From: an uncultured Clostridia bacterium
GTDB taxonomy: Bacteria; Bacillota; Clostridia; TANB77; CAG-508
Direction of reading: 5' to 3'
NCBI GenBank assembly: GCA_934167135.1
Contig: CAKPKI010000006.1
Location: forward strand, 1-28,784
Length of the DNA: 28,784 bases
Every line of letters begins with the position of its first letter. Position 1 is the stretch's first letter. The notes beneath the pieces are model-generated. The model was not told the DNA's origin. It saw nothing but the letters and a program-made list of their open reading frames with translations, and did no database searches. Made by a program: the position numbers and the translations under genes. Shown one piece after another: positions 1 to 7,946 of the stretch.

Positions 1-130
1 CATTCGTCACTTCATTCAAAGCCTATATTTCAAGGATTTCTTTGTATTATTTAAAAATAAACCATTAATCAGTAACAATATTTTTTGAAATATTCAGGCA
101 TTTCTTGAAATAAATCAGCAGAAATGATAA

Positions 131-271
131 AATAATGTCGAAATAAAAAATGCAAAAATAACTACAAATGAAATGTCTAAAATGGGAAAGGATGAAGTGG
201 TAAAAATGGAGATGTTGGTTAAGATTGGTAAGGTGCTGGATTGTAAATTATATGAAATAATAGAATACTAA
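131..271 (+). pseudogene. Remnant of an XRE/Cro-type HTH regulator in front of the methyltransferase gene
   Basis: An open frame without a usable start runs from just after a stop at 128-130 to a TAA at 269-271. Its translation contains KITTNEMSKMGKDEVVKMEM followed by LVKIGKVLDCKLYEIIEY. This matches what I know of the second half of small Cro/C1-type HTH proteins (HTH_26-like), which end in a 'LxKIxxxLxCxxxDIIE' pattern and often sit directly upstream of phage-like cytosine methyltransferase genes. The first helices are absent, and no other frame upstream clearly supplies them. An internal ATG at 173 could make a 32-residue peptide, but it would lack half of the recognition fold and has no clear ribosome binding site. 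I therefore read it as a 5'-truncated control gene of the restriction-modification island. The family assignment is by pattern only. Confidence 0.5.
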
Positions 272-282
272 AGGAGGTTTTT

Positions 283-1335
283 ATGAATCAAATAAATGTA
301 TTATCTTTATTTGATGGAATATCATGTGGAAGATTAGCATTGAATAAAGCAAATATACCAATAAATAAATATTATGCCAGTGAAATAAATGAATATTCAA
401 TAAAAGTTGCTAAGAAAAATTTTCCTGATACAATAGAATTAGGAGATGTTAGAAATTTAAAAAAAGAAAATATTAATAATAAAATAGACTTATTAATTGG
501 AGGAAGTCCTTGCCAATCTTTTTCATTTATAGGTCATATGGATGGTATGTCAACAACTGAAAATGGAATACAAAAAGATATTTTAACTTTAGAAGAGTAT
601 TTAGATGCCAAAAATAAAGGATTTAAATTCAATGGATTTTCTTATTTGTTTTGGGAATATGTTAGGATATTAAAAGAAGTAAATCCTCAATATTTCTTAC
701 TAGAAAATGTGAACATGACTAAAAAATGGGAAAAAGTTATAACAAATGCATTGGGAGTTGAGCCGATTAGAATAAATTCATCATTATTATCTGCTCAAAA
801 TAGAAAAAGATTATATTGGACCAATTTACCAATTAAAGGAACACCAGAAGATAGTAATATATTACTAAAATCTATATTTGTAACAGAAGATAATCATGAA
901 AATGTAGGAGATGCATTAACAGTTCAAAGATCATTACCAAAACTTCAGAAAAAATATGGATATATTCCAAAGATGTTTAATGCATATAATTCTACAGAAA
1001 TTATAGATAAATCACCAACTTTATCATTAGGAAGTATGGTTACTTCATCTTGTGCGACGACAATATTTGTAAAGGATGAAAAATTTGGTTGTTATAGTGT
1101 AAAAAATAATAAAATAAATATCAATAATTTTGAATATGATACTAAGTTAGAAGATGGAAAATATATTTTAAGAAAGCTTACACCAGTTGAGTGTGAAAGA
1201 TTGCAGAATTTACCTGATAATTATACAAATGGGGTGAGTGATTCTCAAAGATATAAAATGATTGGAAATGGATGGACTGTTAATGTAATAGAATGGTTAT
1301 TTAGTCATTATCCAAAAGAGGAGGGGGAAATATGA
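283..1335 (+). CDS. DNA (cytosine-5) methyltransferase, modification subunit of a type II R-M pair
   Basis: Transfers a methyl group from S-adenosylmethionine to C5 of cytosine in a specific DNA sequence. The motifs are in canonical order: motif I FDGISCG (residues 10-16), the catalytic loop GGSPCQSFS with Cys77 (motif IV), LLENV (139-143, motif VI), QNRKR (172-176, motif VIII), a variable target-recognition stretch at about 190-290, then RKLTPVECERLQ (motif IX) and MIGNGWTVNVIEWLF (motif X). At 350 aa it is a normal full-length enzyme. The ATG at 283 is preceded by AAGGAGG at 271-277. Its stop codon overlaps the start of the HNH gene (ATGA), so the two are translationally coupled. The target sequence cannot be read from the protein. 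The linked endonuclease argues for restriction-modification rather than an orphan methylase. Confidence 0.95.
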   Translation: MNQINVLSLFDGISCGRLALNKANIPINKYYASEINEYSIKVAKKNFPDTIELGDVRNLKKENINNKIDLLIGGSPCQSFSFIGHMDGMSTTENGIQKDILTLEEYLDAKNKGFKFNGFSYLFWEYVRILKEVNPQYFLLENVNMTKKWEKVITNALGVEPIRINSSLLSAQNRKRLYWTNLPIKGTPEDSNILLKSIFVTEDNHENVGDALTVQRSLPKLQKKYGYIPKMFNAYNSTEIIDKSPTLSLGSMVTSSCATTIFVKDEKFGCYSVKNNKININNFEYDTKLEDGKYILRKLTPVECERLQNLPDNYTNGVSDSQRYKMIGNGWTVNVIEWLFSHYPKEEGEI

Positions 1336-2117
1336 GTATTAAACGAATAGATAAAAGCAATACATCGTCAGATATTAATGAGGATGAAATTTTAGAAATT
1401 CATTATAAATTGCTAGAAACATATACTAATAATTTGAAAGCATATGGTGTAAAAGCTTTATGGAATGAATCAGTTCAAAATGTAAAAGTTACAAATGAGG
1501 ATATTAAAAATTTTAATGATAAAGAATTACAAATGATATTTTTATATAAATACAGAAAATGCTTTGTTCATAAAGATTTGGTCTCTGAATTTGTTAGAAA
1601 CCATAAAACAAATGCAGGATTAGATCAACAGGTTAGACATTTGGGTACACAATGTTATTGGTATGTATTAAATAAGGGGGCGAAGGTGCCTGATACAGAT
1701 GAAATAGTACCATCTGGATATAATTATTTGGTTTCAATTGAAACACCGAATCCTAAAGCAGTAAAGATGGCATTAAAAAGAGCTAATAGAAATTCTGCTG
1801 TGAATTTTGAACAGTTAAAATATGTATATGATAATAGATGCGCAACATGTGGTTTAGAAGAAGGAAAACTAGATTGGAGAACAGGAAAGAAAGTAAAATT
1901 GCAACAAGGTCATATGGATCCAAGAAAAGATTTGAATTTAAATAATACAATTCCTCAATGTGAATATTGCAATCAAACATATCAAGATTATTTTAGATTT
2001 GATGAAAATGGAAGAGTTATAGCTGTTAATAATCCTGAGATATTATTAAAATCTCCAAAAGATATTCAAGATGAAATGATTGAAATTTTATTAAAAGAAA
2101 GGCAAAAAAATAAATAA
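1332..2117 (+). CDS. HNH endonuclease, probable restriction partner of the C5 methyltransferase
   Basis: A 261-aa protein whose C-terminal half carries a zinc-supported HNH nuclease fold: CATC (Cys170, Cys173), QQGHMDP with the putative general-base His194, LNNTIPQC with Asn204/205, and CEYCN (Cys210, Cys213, Asn214). HNH nucleases of this type cut DNA with one metal ion in a beta-beta-alpha-metal fold. The first 150 residues are helical and charged, with no family I recognise, and probably hold the DNA-recognition part. The ATG lies inside the last codons of the methyltransferase (4-base overlap), an arrangement that lets both be made from one message. The neighbour, rather than a specific family match, is why I call it a restriction enzyme. 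A homing-type or nicking HNH enzyme is the alternative. Confidence 0.85.
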   Translation: MSIKRIDKSNTSSDINEDEILEIHYKLLETYTNNLKAYGVKALWNESVQNVKVTNEDIKNFNDKELQMIFLYKYRKCFVHKDLVSEFVRNHKTNAGLDQQVRHLGTQCYWYVLNKGAKVPDTDEIVPSGYNYLVSIETPNPKAVKMALKRANRNSAVNFEQLKYVYDNRCATCGLEEGKLDWRTGKKVKLQQGHMDPRKDLNLNNTIPQCEYCNQTYQDYFRFDENGRVIAVNNPEILLKSPKDIQDEMIEILLKERQKNK

Positions 2118-2186
2118 GAAGAGGAGAAAACTTTAATGTATGGAATATATTAGATATTTAAAAGCAAGTTTTTATTATACCCAAAA

Positions 2187-2220
2187 ATAAACCTAGCATC
2201 TTAATAAGAACTAGGTTTAT
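2187..2220. terminator. Bidirectional intrinsic terminator between the R-M pair and the telA operon
   Basis: A perfect 10-base inverted repeat, ATAAACCTAG (2187-2196) and CTAGGTTTAT (2211-2220), has a 14-base loop. It sits in the convergent gap between the HNH gene (plus) and telA (minus). T/A-rich flanks on both sides suit termination in both directions, though no long uninterrupted T run follows on the plus strand. The rest of the gap (2118-2316) shows no gene. Confidence 0.7.
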
Positions 2221-2316
2221 ATTGTATAATATAAAAAAATTTCATAAAAACTGACCTTATTAGTTAACTTGACAAGTAATAACTTTATCTTACACTAATT
2301 AAAAATTTTACAAAGA

Positions 2317-3465
2317 CTAATTTTTAATTTCCAACAATTTTTCCTTCAATTTATTCTCAATTTCCTCAAGTTGAACTTCAGCTTCTTGTCTTTTTACTCT
2401 TCCATTTTCATGAATTTCAATAACCTTATCTAAAGTATCAATAATATCCTGATTTGTTTTTTGTAAAGTTGCAACATCAACAATAGCTTTTTCAGACTCT
2501 TGAGCAATTTCTATAGTGCCTTGCTTTAGTAATTCACTATTTTTTGTAAGCATATCATTTGTCATTTGAGTAACTTGTTTTTGAGCACCTAATGCATTTT
2601 TAGCATTTGTCAATCCAAGTGCAATTACAATTTGGTTCTTCCATAAAGGAATAGTATTAATTAAAGAGCTTTGAATTTTTTCAACCAATTCACTATCATT
2701 ATTTTGTATTAATCTAATTTGTGGAGCCATTTGAATTGAAATTATTCTAGTTGTTTTTAAGTCATATATTCTTTTTTCAAACCTATTAATTATTGCTGTC
2801 ATATCATTAACTGCTTGAGCATCTGTTTGTTCTTTTGTTTCTTGGGCAACCCTTTGTAATTCTGGTAATGTTACAGTTTTTAATTCTTCTAATTTCTTTT
2901 CACCAGCAATTATATATAAAGATATTTCCTTAAAATATTCTAAGTTTTTATCATACATAGTATCAAATATTGCTATATCTTTCATCATTTGAAGTTTATG
3001 ACCTTCTAATGATTTTTCTATTTTTGCTATATTATTTTCAACTTTATCATATTTAGAAATTAATTTTTCAACTTGTTTTTTTGCAGAATTAAATAATCCT
3101 AAAAAACCTTTTTTCTCTTCAACTGGAACATCTGCATTAAATTCTTTTATTTCTGTTACCAATCCTGTTAACAAATCTCCAACTTCACCAGTACTTTTTG
3201 TTTTTACATCATTTAATACAGTATCAGAGAACTTTGATATATTACTTTGTGCACTTGAGCCAAATTGTAATACTTGAGCGGTATTTTTTACATCAACTTT
3301 TTGAATAAATTCATCTATTGCATTTTTTTCTTCTTGTGTTAAAGCATCATAACTTAATGACTTTTCAACAACCTTTTCATCAACTTTTTTTTCTGTTTGT
3401 AGTGCTAATTCAATATCCTTAGTATCTACATTTTTTACAACATCTAATTTAATTTCTTCTTCCAT
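2317..3465 (-). CDS. telA: TelA/YaaN-family 'toxic anion resistance' protein
   Basis: A 382-aa soluble, almost wholly helical protein of the TelA family (named for tellurite resistance; biochemical function unknown, B. subtilis homologue YaaN). Family landmarks are the central GFLGLFNSAKKQVEKLISKY stretch (about 119-139), the DTMYDKNLEYFKEISLYIIAG segment and the SIQMAPQIRLIQNN-to-LIPLWKNQI-type region near 245-278, followed by a long C-terminal coiled coil. There is no signal peptide or membrane segment. It is the last gene of a four-gene minus-strand operon, 47 bases after the solute-binding protein gene. In B. subtilis the homologue is paired with xpaC, whose counterpart is also in this operon, so the pairing is conserved. 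A role in membrane or cell-envelope stress is an inference. Confidence 0.9.
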   Translation of the reverse strand: MEEEIKLDVVKNVDTKDIELALQTEKKVDEKVVEKSLSYDALTQEEKNAIDEFIQKVDVKNTAQVLQFGSSAQSNISKFSDTVLNDVKTKSTGEVGDLLTGLVTEIKEFNADVPVEEKKGFLGLFNSAKKQVEKLISKYDKVENNIAKIEKSLEGHKLQMMKDIAIFDTMYDKNLEYFKEISLYIIAGEKKLEELKTVTLPELQRVAQETKEQTDAQAVNDMTAIINRFEKRIYDLKTTRIISIQMAPQIRLIQNNDSELVEKIQSSLINTIPLWKNQIVIALGLTNAKNALGAQKQVTQMTNDMLTKNSELLKQGTIEIAQESEKAIVDVATLQKTNQDIIDTLDKVIEIHENGRVKRQEAEVQLEEIENKLKEKLLEIKN

Positions 3466-3512
3466 TTTATTAACATCCTTTCAATTTTTTATATTAAAAT
3501 TTTATAAACATT

Positions 3513-4643
3513 TTATTGTCCTAAATATGAAATTAATTGTTCATATACATTCATTTTTAGGCTTGAAACTGTACTTGTAATACTCTGAGGAATTCCATTT
3601 ACATTAACTTGTGTTACATCATAATTTCCACCAGTTACACCAGTTCTGAAACCATATTTTGACCAAGCAATTTGTTGAATTTCTTTATCTTCATATGCTT
3701 CATAATATTCATCTCCAACATCATCAAATGAAGCTATACAATGAGAATTCCAAATTGTTGGAGTAGGGTATAGAATTCTTATTTTATCTTTTACTTGTTC
3801 CCAACCGTCAGGATTAGAGTTTGCAAAGTCTATTACACTTTTTTCATAATCAACAATCATTGGTTTTCCACCAACACCAGTTTTTAGATATAATTCAAAT
3901 AAATCTGCCGGAGTATTGTTCATATATCCTGATTTTGTATAAAATTCTTTCAATTTAGGTAAATTTTCTACAACAGATTCATCTGTGATTTCTCCACCGC
4001 ACATAATAGAAAGTAATAACCCATAGTATGTAGCTCCAGGTGATGATGTAACAGGATCTGTTGAATCTATATTTATACTGCCATATAACATGTCTACACC
4101 AATATCTTTCCACTTTTTACCTTCAAGTATATATGATATTAATTTAGGCATATCTGTAATATAATAAACGCCATCTGTTTCTGTTACTATATTTTGTGAA
4201 ATTAATGCATCTACTACTGTATCCCAACTATATATAACAATAGGGGTATTTAATGTTAAACCACCTTTTTGAACATTGTATCTTTCTGCTTCTCCTTTTG
4301 AGGTATCAGGCCATAATTTATAATAATCATAAAATCTTTGATCTGAACAGAACATTGCATCATATTTAGTTCCATCTTCTCTGACTAATGGATTTTTTAT
4401 TAATTTTCCATTACTCCAAGAGTCGTAAATTACATCTAAACCATATTTTGATTTCATTATATTGCTTACATCTTCATCTGCTAAAAAGTTTTCTTTTCCA
4501 CCACCAGTTGCAATATATACTTTTCTTAAATTTACTTTTGTTTTTGAACTTTCATTTGATGAAAATGATTTTATTCCAATTATTATTAATATCAATAGTA
4601 TCAATATTCCAAGTCCTATCCAGACTTCTTTTTTTCCTTTCAT
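3513..4643 (-). CDS. Membrane-anchored type 2 periplasmic-binding-fold protein
   Basis: A 376-aa protein with one N-terminal hydrophobic helix (about residues 7-25) after a KGKK stretch and no lipobox cysteine, so it is probably tethered by an uncleaved signal anchor and displayed outside the cell. The rest looks like an ABC-type extracellular solute-binding protein: a first beta-strand RKVYIATGGGKENF, a YDAMFCSDQRFYDYY loop, and the hinge-region pattern SSPGATYYGLLLSIMCGG that also occurs in the upstream fusion protein. No permease or ATPase gene is nearby, so classical import is not indicated; a sensing role is possible. The ATG is preceded by an AGGAGG-like site (read on the minus strand) and lies 13 bases after the XpaC-like gene. 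The ligand is unknown. Confidence 0.75.
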   Translation of the reverse strand: MKGKKEVWIGLGILILLILIIIGIKSFSSNESSKTKVNLRKVYIATGGGKENFLADEDVSNIMKSKYGLDVIYDSWSNGKLIKNPLVREDGTKYDAMFCSDQRFYDYYKLWPDTSKGEAERYNVQKGGLTLNTPIVIYSWDTVVDALISQNIVTETDGVYYITDMPKLISYILEGKKWKDIGVDMLYGSINIDSTDPVTSSPGATYYGLLLSIMCGGEITDESVVENLPKLKEFYTKSGYMNNTPADLFELYLKTGVGGKPMIVDYEKSVIDFANSNPDGWEQVKDKIRILYPTPTIWNSHCIASFDDVGDEYYEAYEDKEIQQIAWSKYGFRTGVTGGNYDVTQVNVNGIPQSITSTVSSLKMNVYEQLISYLGQ

Positions 4644-4656
4644 ATTTTCCTCCTTT

Positions 4657-5265
4657 TTATTTATTTAAATTTATATCTCCTAAAAATCCATCTGATTTAA
4701 GCATTTCTTCAAAAACTTTCAATTCAGCATCAGTATCTATAATTTCTGCCTGGTACATATTATTTAATTGTTCATTAAATGCATTTTTGATTTTTTCAAT
4801 CATTTCTTGTACTGATTTCATAAATTTTTGACTTTCATCTGAACTTAATTTTTGATTTTCTATTTCATCATATCTTTGCAATATTTTAATTGTTATAGGC
4901 AAGTAATAATTTATAAAATTATTAACTTGTGATAACTTATTAGGGTTTTTGTAAAGTGTATCAATTATTTTATTTGATGTAGAACATATAGATTGAACAT
5001 TTTTTACAAGTTCTTTATCTTCTAACTGGCGTGAAATAGCAAAAATTTGTGAAGTTTGACTTTTGGCATTTTTTAATATTTCATATAAATTCTCGCCTTT
5101 TGTTAAAGAACTAGATTTGTTATTATCTTTAAAAATTAATGTTCCCGCACCATATGCTACAAGACTTATAGCAAGTGATGGTATAACTTGAACTCCTAAT
5201 GCTAAATATGGAATTGCAAAAAATGTACCACCTAACATTGCAGAAAATATATATCCTTTTTTCAT
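4657..5265 (-). CDS. xpaC: XpaC-like membrane protein (5-bromo-4-chloroindolyl phosphate hydrolysis family)
   Basis: A 202-aa protein. Residues 1-45 form two short hydrophobic helices (about 7-24 and 28-45), followed by a charged, helical cytoplasmic domain containing AKSQTSQIFAISRQLEDKEL and a long stretch ending in MYQAEIIDTDAELKVFEEML. This layout and the C-terminal 'DTDxELKVFEEMLKSDG' ending fit the XpaC family. Bacillus XpaC was named for hydrolysis of an indolyl phosphate dye and is found next to the TelA homologue yaaN; its real reaction is not established, and I see no phosphatase motif. It lies between two solute-binding-type genes (21 bases after the first, 13 before the second), so all four genes are probably one transcript. 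Confidence 0.8.
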   Translation of the reverse strand: MKKGYIFSAMLGGTFFAIPYLALGVQVIPSLAISLVAYGAGTLIFKDNNKSSSLTKGENLYEILKNAKSQTSQIFAISRQLEDKELVKNVQSICSTSNKIIDTLYKNPNKLSQVNNFINYYLPITIKILQRYDEIENQKLSSDESQKFMKSVQEMIEKIKNAFNEQLNNMYQAEIIDTDAELKVFEEMLKSDGFLGDINLNK

Positions 5266-5286
5266 TTTGTTTATCTCTCCTTAAAA

Positions 5287-6897
5287 TTAGTTATATCCTC
5301 TAACTTGTTTAAAAGCTTCTAATAAATTTGTTTTACCATCAAATACTTTTGCATTTGTTAATTGTGCAATATCTTCTAATTGAGATTCATCAGCATCTCC
5401 AAACATTATGCTAAATATAGGTATGTCTTTATTTATTTGGCTATATACTCTTTGCAATTGGTCTAGTCTGTTATAATTTGATTCGCCATCTGTCATAAGT
5501 ACAATAGAAGTATTGTATGTATTTGAATCTTCTTTACTTAATAATTCCAAAGCTCTAATTGCTGGTGTATAAATATCTGTTCCGCCATTAACAGTTGTTG
5601 AATTAATTTTGTCTATTAAAGATTGAGTATCTGTACCATTTTCTGTTGAATATTGACCAATGATAGAGCTGTTGAATGGTATAATGGTAATTTTATCAGA
5701 ACTTGAAAATTGTAACAAGTCTTTTGAAGCTTCCTCTTCATTTAATATATATTGCATTGCTTGTGTTAGTTGGGCATTACCACTATCATACATACTTCCT
5801 GAATAATCTAAACAGAAAACTATATTGATGGGTTTTCTTAGTTCTGTTTGATAAATTCCTAATGCACTTTTTATAACTGTTGTGCTTGGATATTTTATTG
5901 GAACAATATATTTTGTTGTGTCTATTCCCCAATTTTTGTTAAAAACTGATGAATCTGCATTTTCATTAATTCCACCAAACCAAACTCTTCTACCTGTTTT
6001 TACCAGTTCTGCTTGTCCTTCGTTACTTAGAATATAACTCTGTAATTTTTTAAATTCTTCTAGTTTTTTGTCATCTTTATTATCTATATATGCAAAGGGT
6101 GAATCAGATATAGAAACTCCATCTTTTGTATATATTGCATATAAAGGTTCTTGACCGTTTGCCTCTAATTGTTTATTCATATTTATTAATGATGTTTCAT
6201 ATGTTATTAATGCTTCATAATCACCTTTTAAAAACATTTCTTCAAGAAATTCATCATCTCCAGAAGAACGTGTAACTCCAGAATATAATTGCTTTAATTG
6301 TTCCTTTAATTCTGTATTTTGTAAGTCATTTTCTGTTAGTATTTCTGGGTTGCCAGCAAGTGTTGATAGAAATCCTAAATATGCAGTTGCTCCTGTATTA
6401 GTTTGTGTTGGAGAAGCCATATTGAATTTTAGTTTTCCTTGGCTTATTGCATTTAAGATATCTTTCATGTAAACATCTTTGCCGATAAAACCTAATTCTT
6501 CTGCTTTAGATTTTTTTAATCCAAATACAACTGGATTTATACTTGTTGATTTTGAGTTTGATGTTTTTATATTACTATCTAACATGTATAACCAAATTGA
6601 ATTTGAACACCAAACAGCATCATAATTTTCTCCATTATTTAGTTTTGACATTATTTCGATTGTTCCTGCATAATCTATGCTTACATTAATGTCATTTTTC
6701 CTTGCATAGTTTTGAATGATTTCTTCGATGTCTTTATTTTCTGTGCTTGATATTATTTTAAATGTATTACTTGTATCTATGGAGTTGTTCGAGTCTACAT
6801 GTTTTTCCATTTCTGAAATAATTCCTCCAAATAAATAAAATAAAATAATAAAAATTGCTAAGACAGAAAATATAGAATTTTTTCTTTTTTTCTCCAT
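5287..6897 (-). CDS. Solute-binding domain fused to a von Willebrand factor A domain
   Basis: A 536-aa membrane-anchored protein. Residues 9-26 form a signal anchor without a lipobox cysteine. Residues about 45-310 are a type 2 periplasmic-binding-protein fold, with NYDAVWCSNSIW and the hinge pattern SPTQTNTGATAYLGFLSTLA (162-181). Residues about 355-533 are a VWA domain with an intact metal-ion-dependent adhesion site: DYSGS (Asp364, Ser366, Ser368), GGTD with Thr440, and MTDGES with Asp470. VWA domains with this site bind partners through a divalent cation, so the protein probably couples ligand sensing outside the cell to assembly of other proteins. It is the first gene of the minus-strand operon with XpaC-like, solute-binding and TelA genes. 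The ribosome binding site is AGGGGAG, read on the minus strand just above 6897. Confidence 0.88.
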   Translation of the reverse strand: MEKKRKNSIFSVLAIFIILFYLFGGIISEMEKHVDSNNSIDTSNTFKIISSTENKDIEEIIQNYARKNDINVSIDYAGTIEIMSKLNNGENYDAVWCSNSIWLYMLDSNIKTSNSKSTSINPVVFGLKKSKAEELGFIGKDVYMKDILNAISQGKLKFNMASPTQTNTGATAYLGFLSTLAGNPEILTENDLQNTELKEQLKQLYSGVTRSSGDDEFLEEMFLKGDYEALITYETSLINMNKQLEANGQEPLYAIYTKDGVSISDSPFAYIDNKDDKKLEEFKKLQSYILSNEGQAELVKTGRRVWFGGINENADSSVFNKNWGIDTTKYIVPIKYPSTTVIKSALGIYQTELRKPINIVFCLDYSGSMYDSGNAQLTQAMQYILNEEEASKDLLQFSSSDKITIIPFNSSIIGQYSTENGTDTQSLIDKINSTTVNGGTDIYTPAIRALELLSKEDSNTYNTSIVLMTDGESNYNRLDQLQRVYSQINKDIPIFSIMFGDADESQLEDIAQLTNAKVFDGKTNLLEAFKQVRGYN

Positions 6898-6934
6898 TTT
6901 TTTCTCCCCTTTTTTTATATATTTTTATATCATA

Positions 6935-6963
6935 ACTTTATCATTAAATAAATAAAATTTCAA
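6935..6963 (-). promoter_or_regulatory. Candidate promoter of the VWA/XpaC/TelA operon
   Basis: On the minus strand TTGAAA (6963-6958) is followed after 17 bases by TAAAGT (6940-6935), a four-of-six -10 box. A better -10 hexamer, TATGAT (6934-6929), directly adjoins it but has the wrong spacing to that -35. Position about 40 bases before the first operon gene fits, but the match is only moderate. Confidence 0.35.
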
Positions 6964-7016
6964 TACTTATTATGATGAAATTAACATGGTTGTTACTGGC
7001 TACTAGAAAAAATATC

Positions 7017-7045
7017 TTGATAAAATTAAAACAAAAGTCTATAAT
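7017..7045 (+). promoter_or_regulatory. Promoter of the pgeF-like/LD-carboxypeptidase operon
   Basis: TTGATA (7017-7022) and a perfect TATAAT (7040-7045) are 17 bases apart. Transcription should begin near 7052, leaving only about 10 bases before the ATG at 7062, so the GAGGTGG ribosome binding site would form the very 5' end of the message. This also rules out translation from the in-frame ATG at 6972 on this transcript. Confidence 0.75.
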
Positions 7046-7061
7046 AAAAGTGAGGTGGAAT

Positions 7062-7907
7062 ATGAAAGATTTATCGAATGAAACTATTATTCATAAAAAA
7101 AGCAATAATATTGAATATTTGCAATTCAAAAAATTACTCAAATATAAGGATATATTAAAACATGCATACTCTTTAGGACTAGACAAAAATTTTAGAACTG
7201 CAAGAGCAAAAAATGCAATATCATTAACTAAAGAAGAATATGAAAAAGCCGTAAATGATTATAAAGAATTAGCAGATAAAATAGGGATAAATTACATTAA
7301 TATTGCTAAACCAAATCAAGCACATACTAAGAATATAAAAACAGTAGAGCAAAAAGTAAAAAACAACGAGCCAGATTTTAATTTAGAAGAATATGCACAA
7401 ATTGATGGACTGGTAACAGATAAGAAAAATATAGCATTAGCAACTACAAATGCAGATTGTATTTTATTATTATTTTTTGATCCCAAAAGAAAAGTAATTG
7501 CTAATGTACATTCTGGATGGAAAGGAACATTACAAAAAATATCAGTAGAAGCGGTTAATGAAATGATAAAAAAATATAATTGCAATCCAGAAGACATTAT
7601 TTGTTGTATTTGTCCAAGCATTAGAAAATGTCATTTTAAAGTTCATAAAGATGTAAAAGAACCATTTTATAATGAATTTAAGGATTTAAAAGAAATAAAT
7701 GAAATAATAGTTCCAGTAGAAAATGAGGATAGATGGTCAATTGACACTGTTAAAATTAATAAGATAATTTTAGAACAAGTAGGATTAAAAAAAGAAAATA
7801 TAATAGATTGTGGAATTTGCAGTGTATGTAATTCAGATTTAATACATTCATATAGAGTAGAAAAAGAGGGATTCGGTTTGGCAACTGCATTAATAGAATT
7901 AAACTAG
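7062..7907 (+). CDS. pgeF: PgeF/YlmD (YfiH) family protein, peptidoglycan editing factor-type copper/zinc enzyme
   Basis: A 281-aa member of the YfiH/YlmD/LACC1 family. Members are described as peptidoglycan editing factors in E. coli and as purine nucleoside-cleaving enzymes elsewhere, so the exact reaction here is open. The three metal ligands are present: His88 (KPNQAHTKN), Cys133 (TTNADCILLL) and His150 (ANVHSGWKG). The C-terminal CSVCNSDLIHSYRVEKEGFG matches the family's usual CTxCNPxxFFSxRRxG segment in degenerate form. The N-terminal 30 residues before ILKHAYSLG are typical. I start it at ATG 7062 because GAGGTGG lies just upstream and the promoter at 7017-7045 excludes the earlier ATG at 6972. 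The next gene, an LD-carboxypeptidase, supports a role in wall-peptide metabolism. Confidence 0.88.
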   Translation: MKDLSNETIIHKKSNNIEYLQFKKLLKYKDILKHAYSLGLDKNFRTARAKNAISLTKEEYEKAVNDYKELADKIGINYINIAKPNQAHTKNIKTVEQKVKNNEPDFNLEEYAQIDGLVTDKKNIALATTNADCILLLFFDPKRKVIANVHSGWKGTLQKISVEAVNEMIKKYNCNPEDIICCICPSIRKCHFKVHKDVKEPFYNEFKDLKEINEIIVPVENEDRWSIDTVKINKIILEQVGLKKENIIDCGICSVCNSDLIHSYRVEKEGFGLATALIELN

Positions 7908-7946
7908 ACAAAAGGTGAAAAAATTTTGTTAGAGTGGAGGAAAAAT

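Noticed and set aside
1..130. Possible protein tails at the left edge (for example a plus-strand frame stopping at 88, and a minus-strand frame ending near 70)
   Set aside because: All three plus frames stop within 90 bases, and neither strand gives a recognisable motif. It could be the end of a neighbouring gene, but it cannot be supported from this window.
2136..2190. Short frames after the HNH gene (ATG 2136 and ATG 2140) following GAGGAG
   Set aside because: Only 5 and 16 codons. The longer stops inside the terminator hairpin, has a too-long ribosome-site spacing and resembles nothing.
4388..4831. Plus-strand open frame across the solute-binding and XpaC-like genes
   Set aside because: Leucine/serine-rich shadow of two minus-strand genes, with no start signal.
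6972..7061. Upstream extension of the pgeF-like frame to an ATG at 6972
   Set aside because: It precedes the predicted promoter (7017-7045), has no ribosome binding site and adds 30 residues without family similarity.
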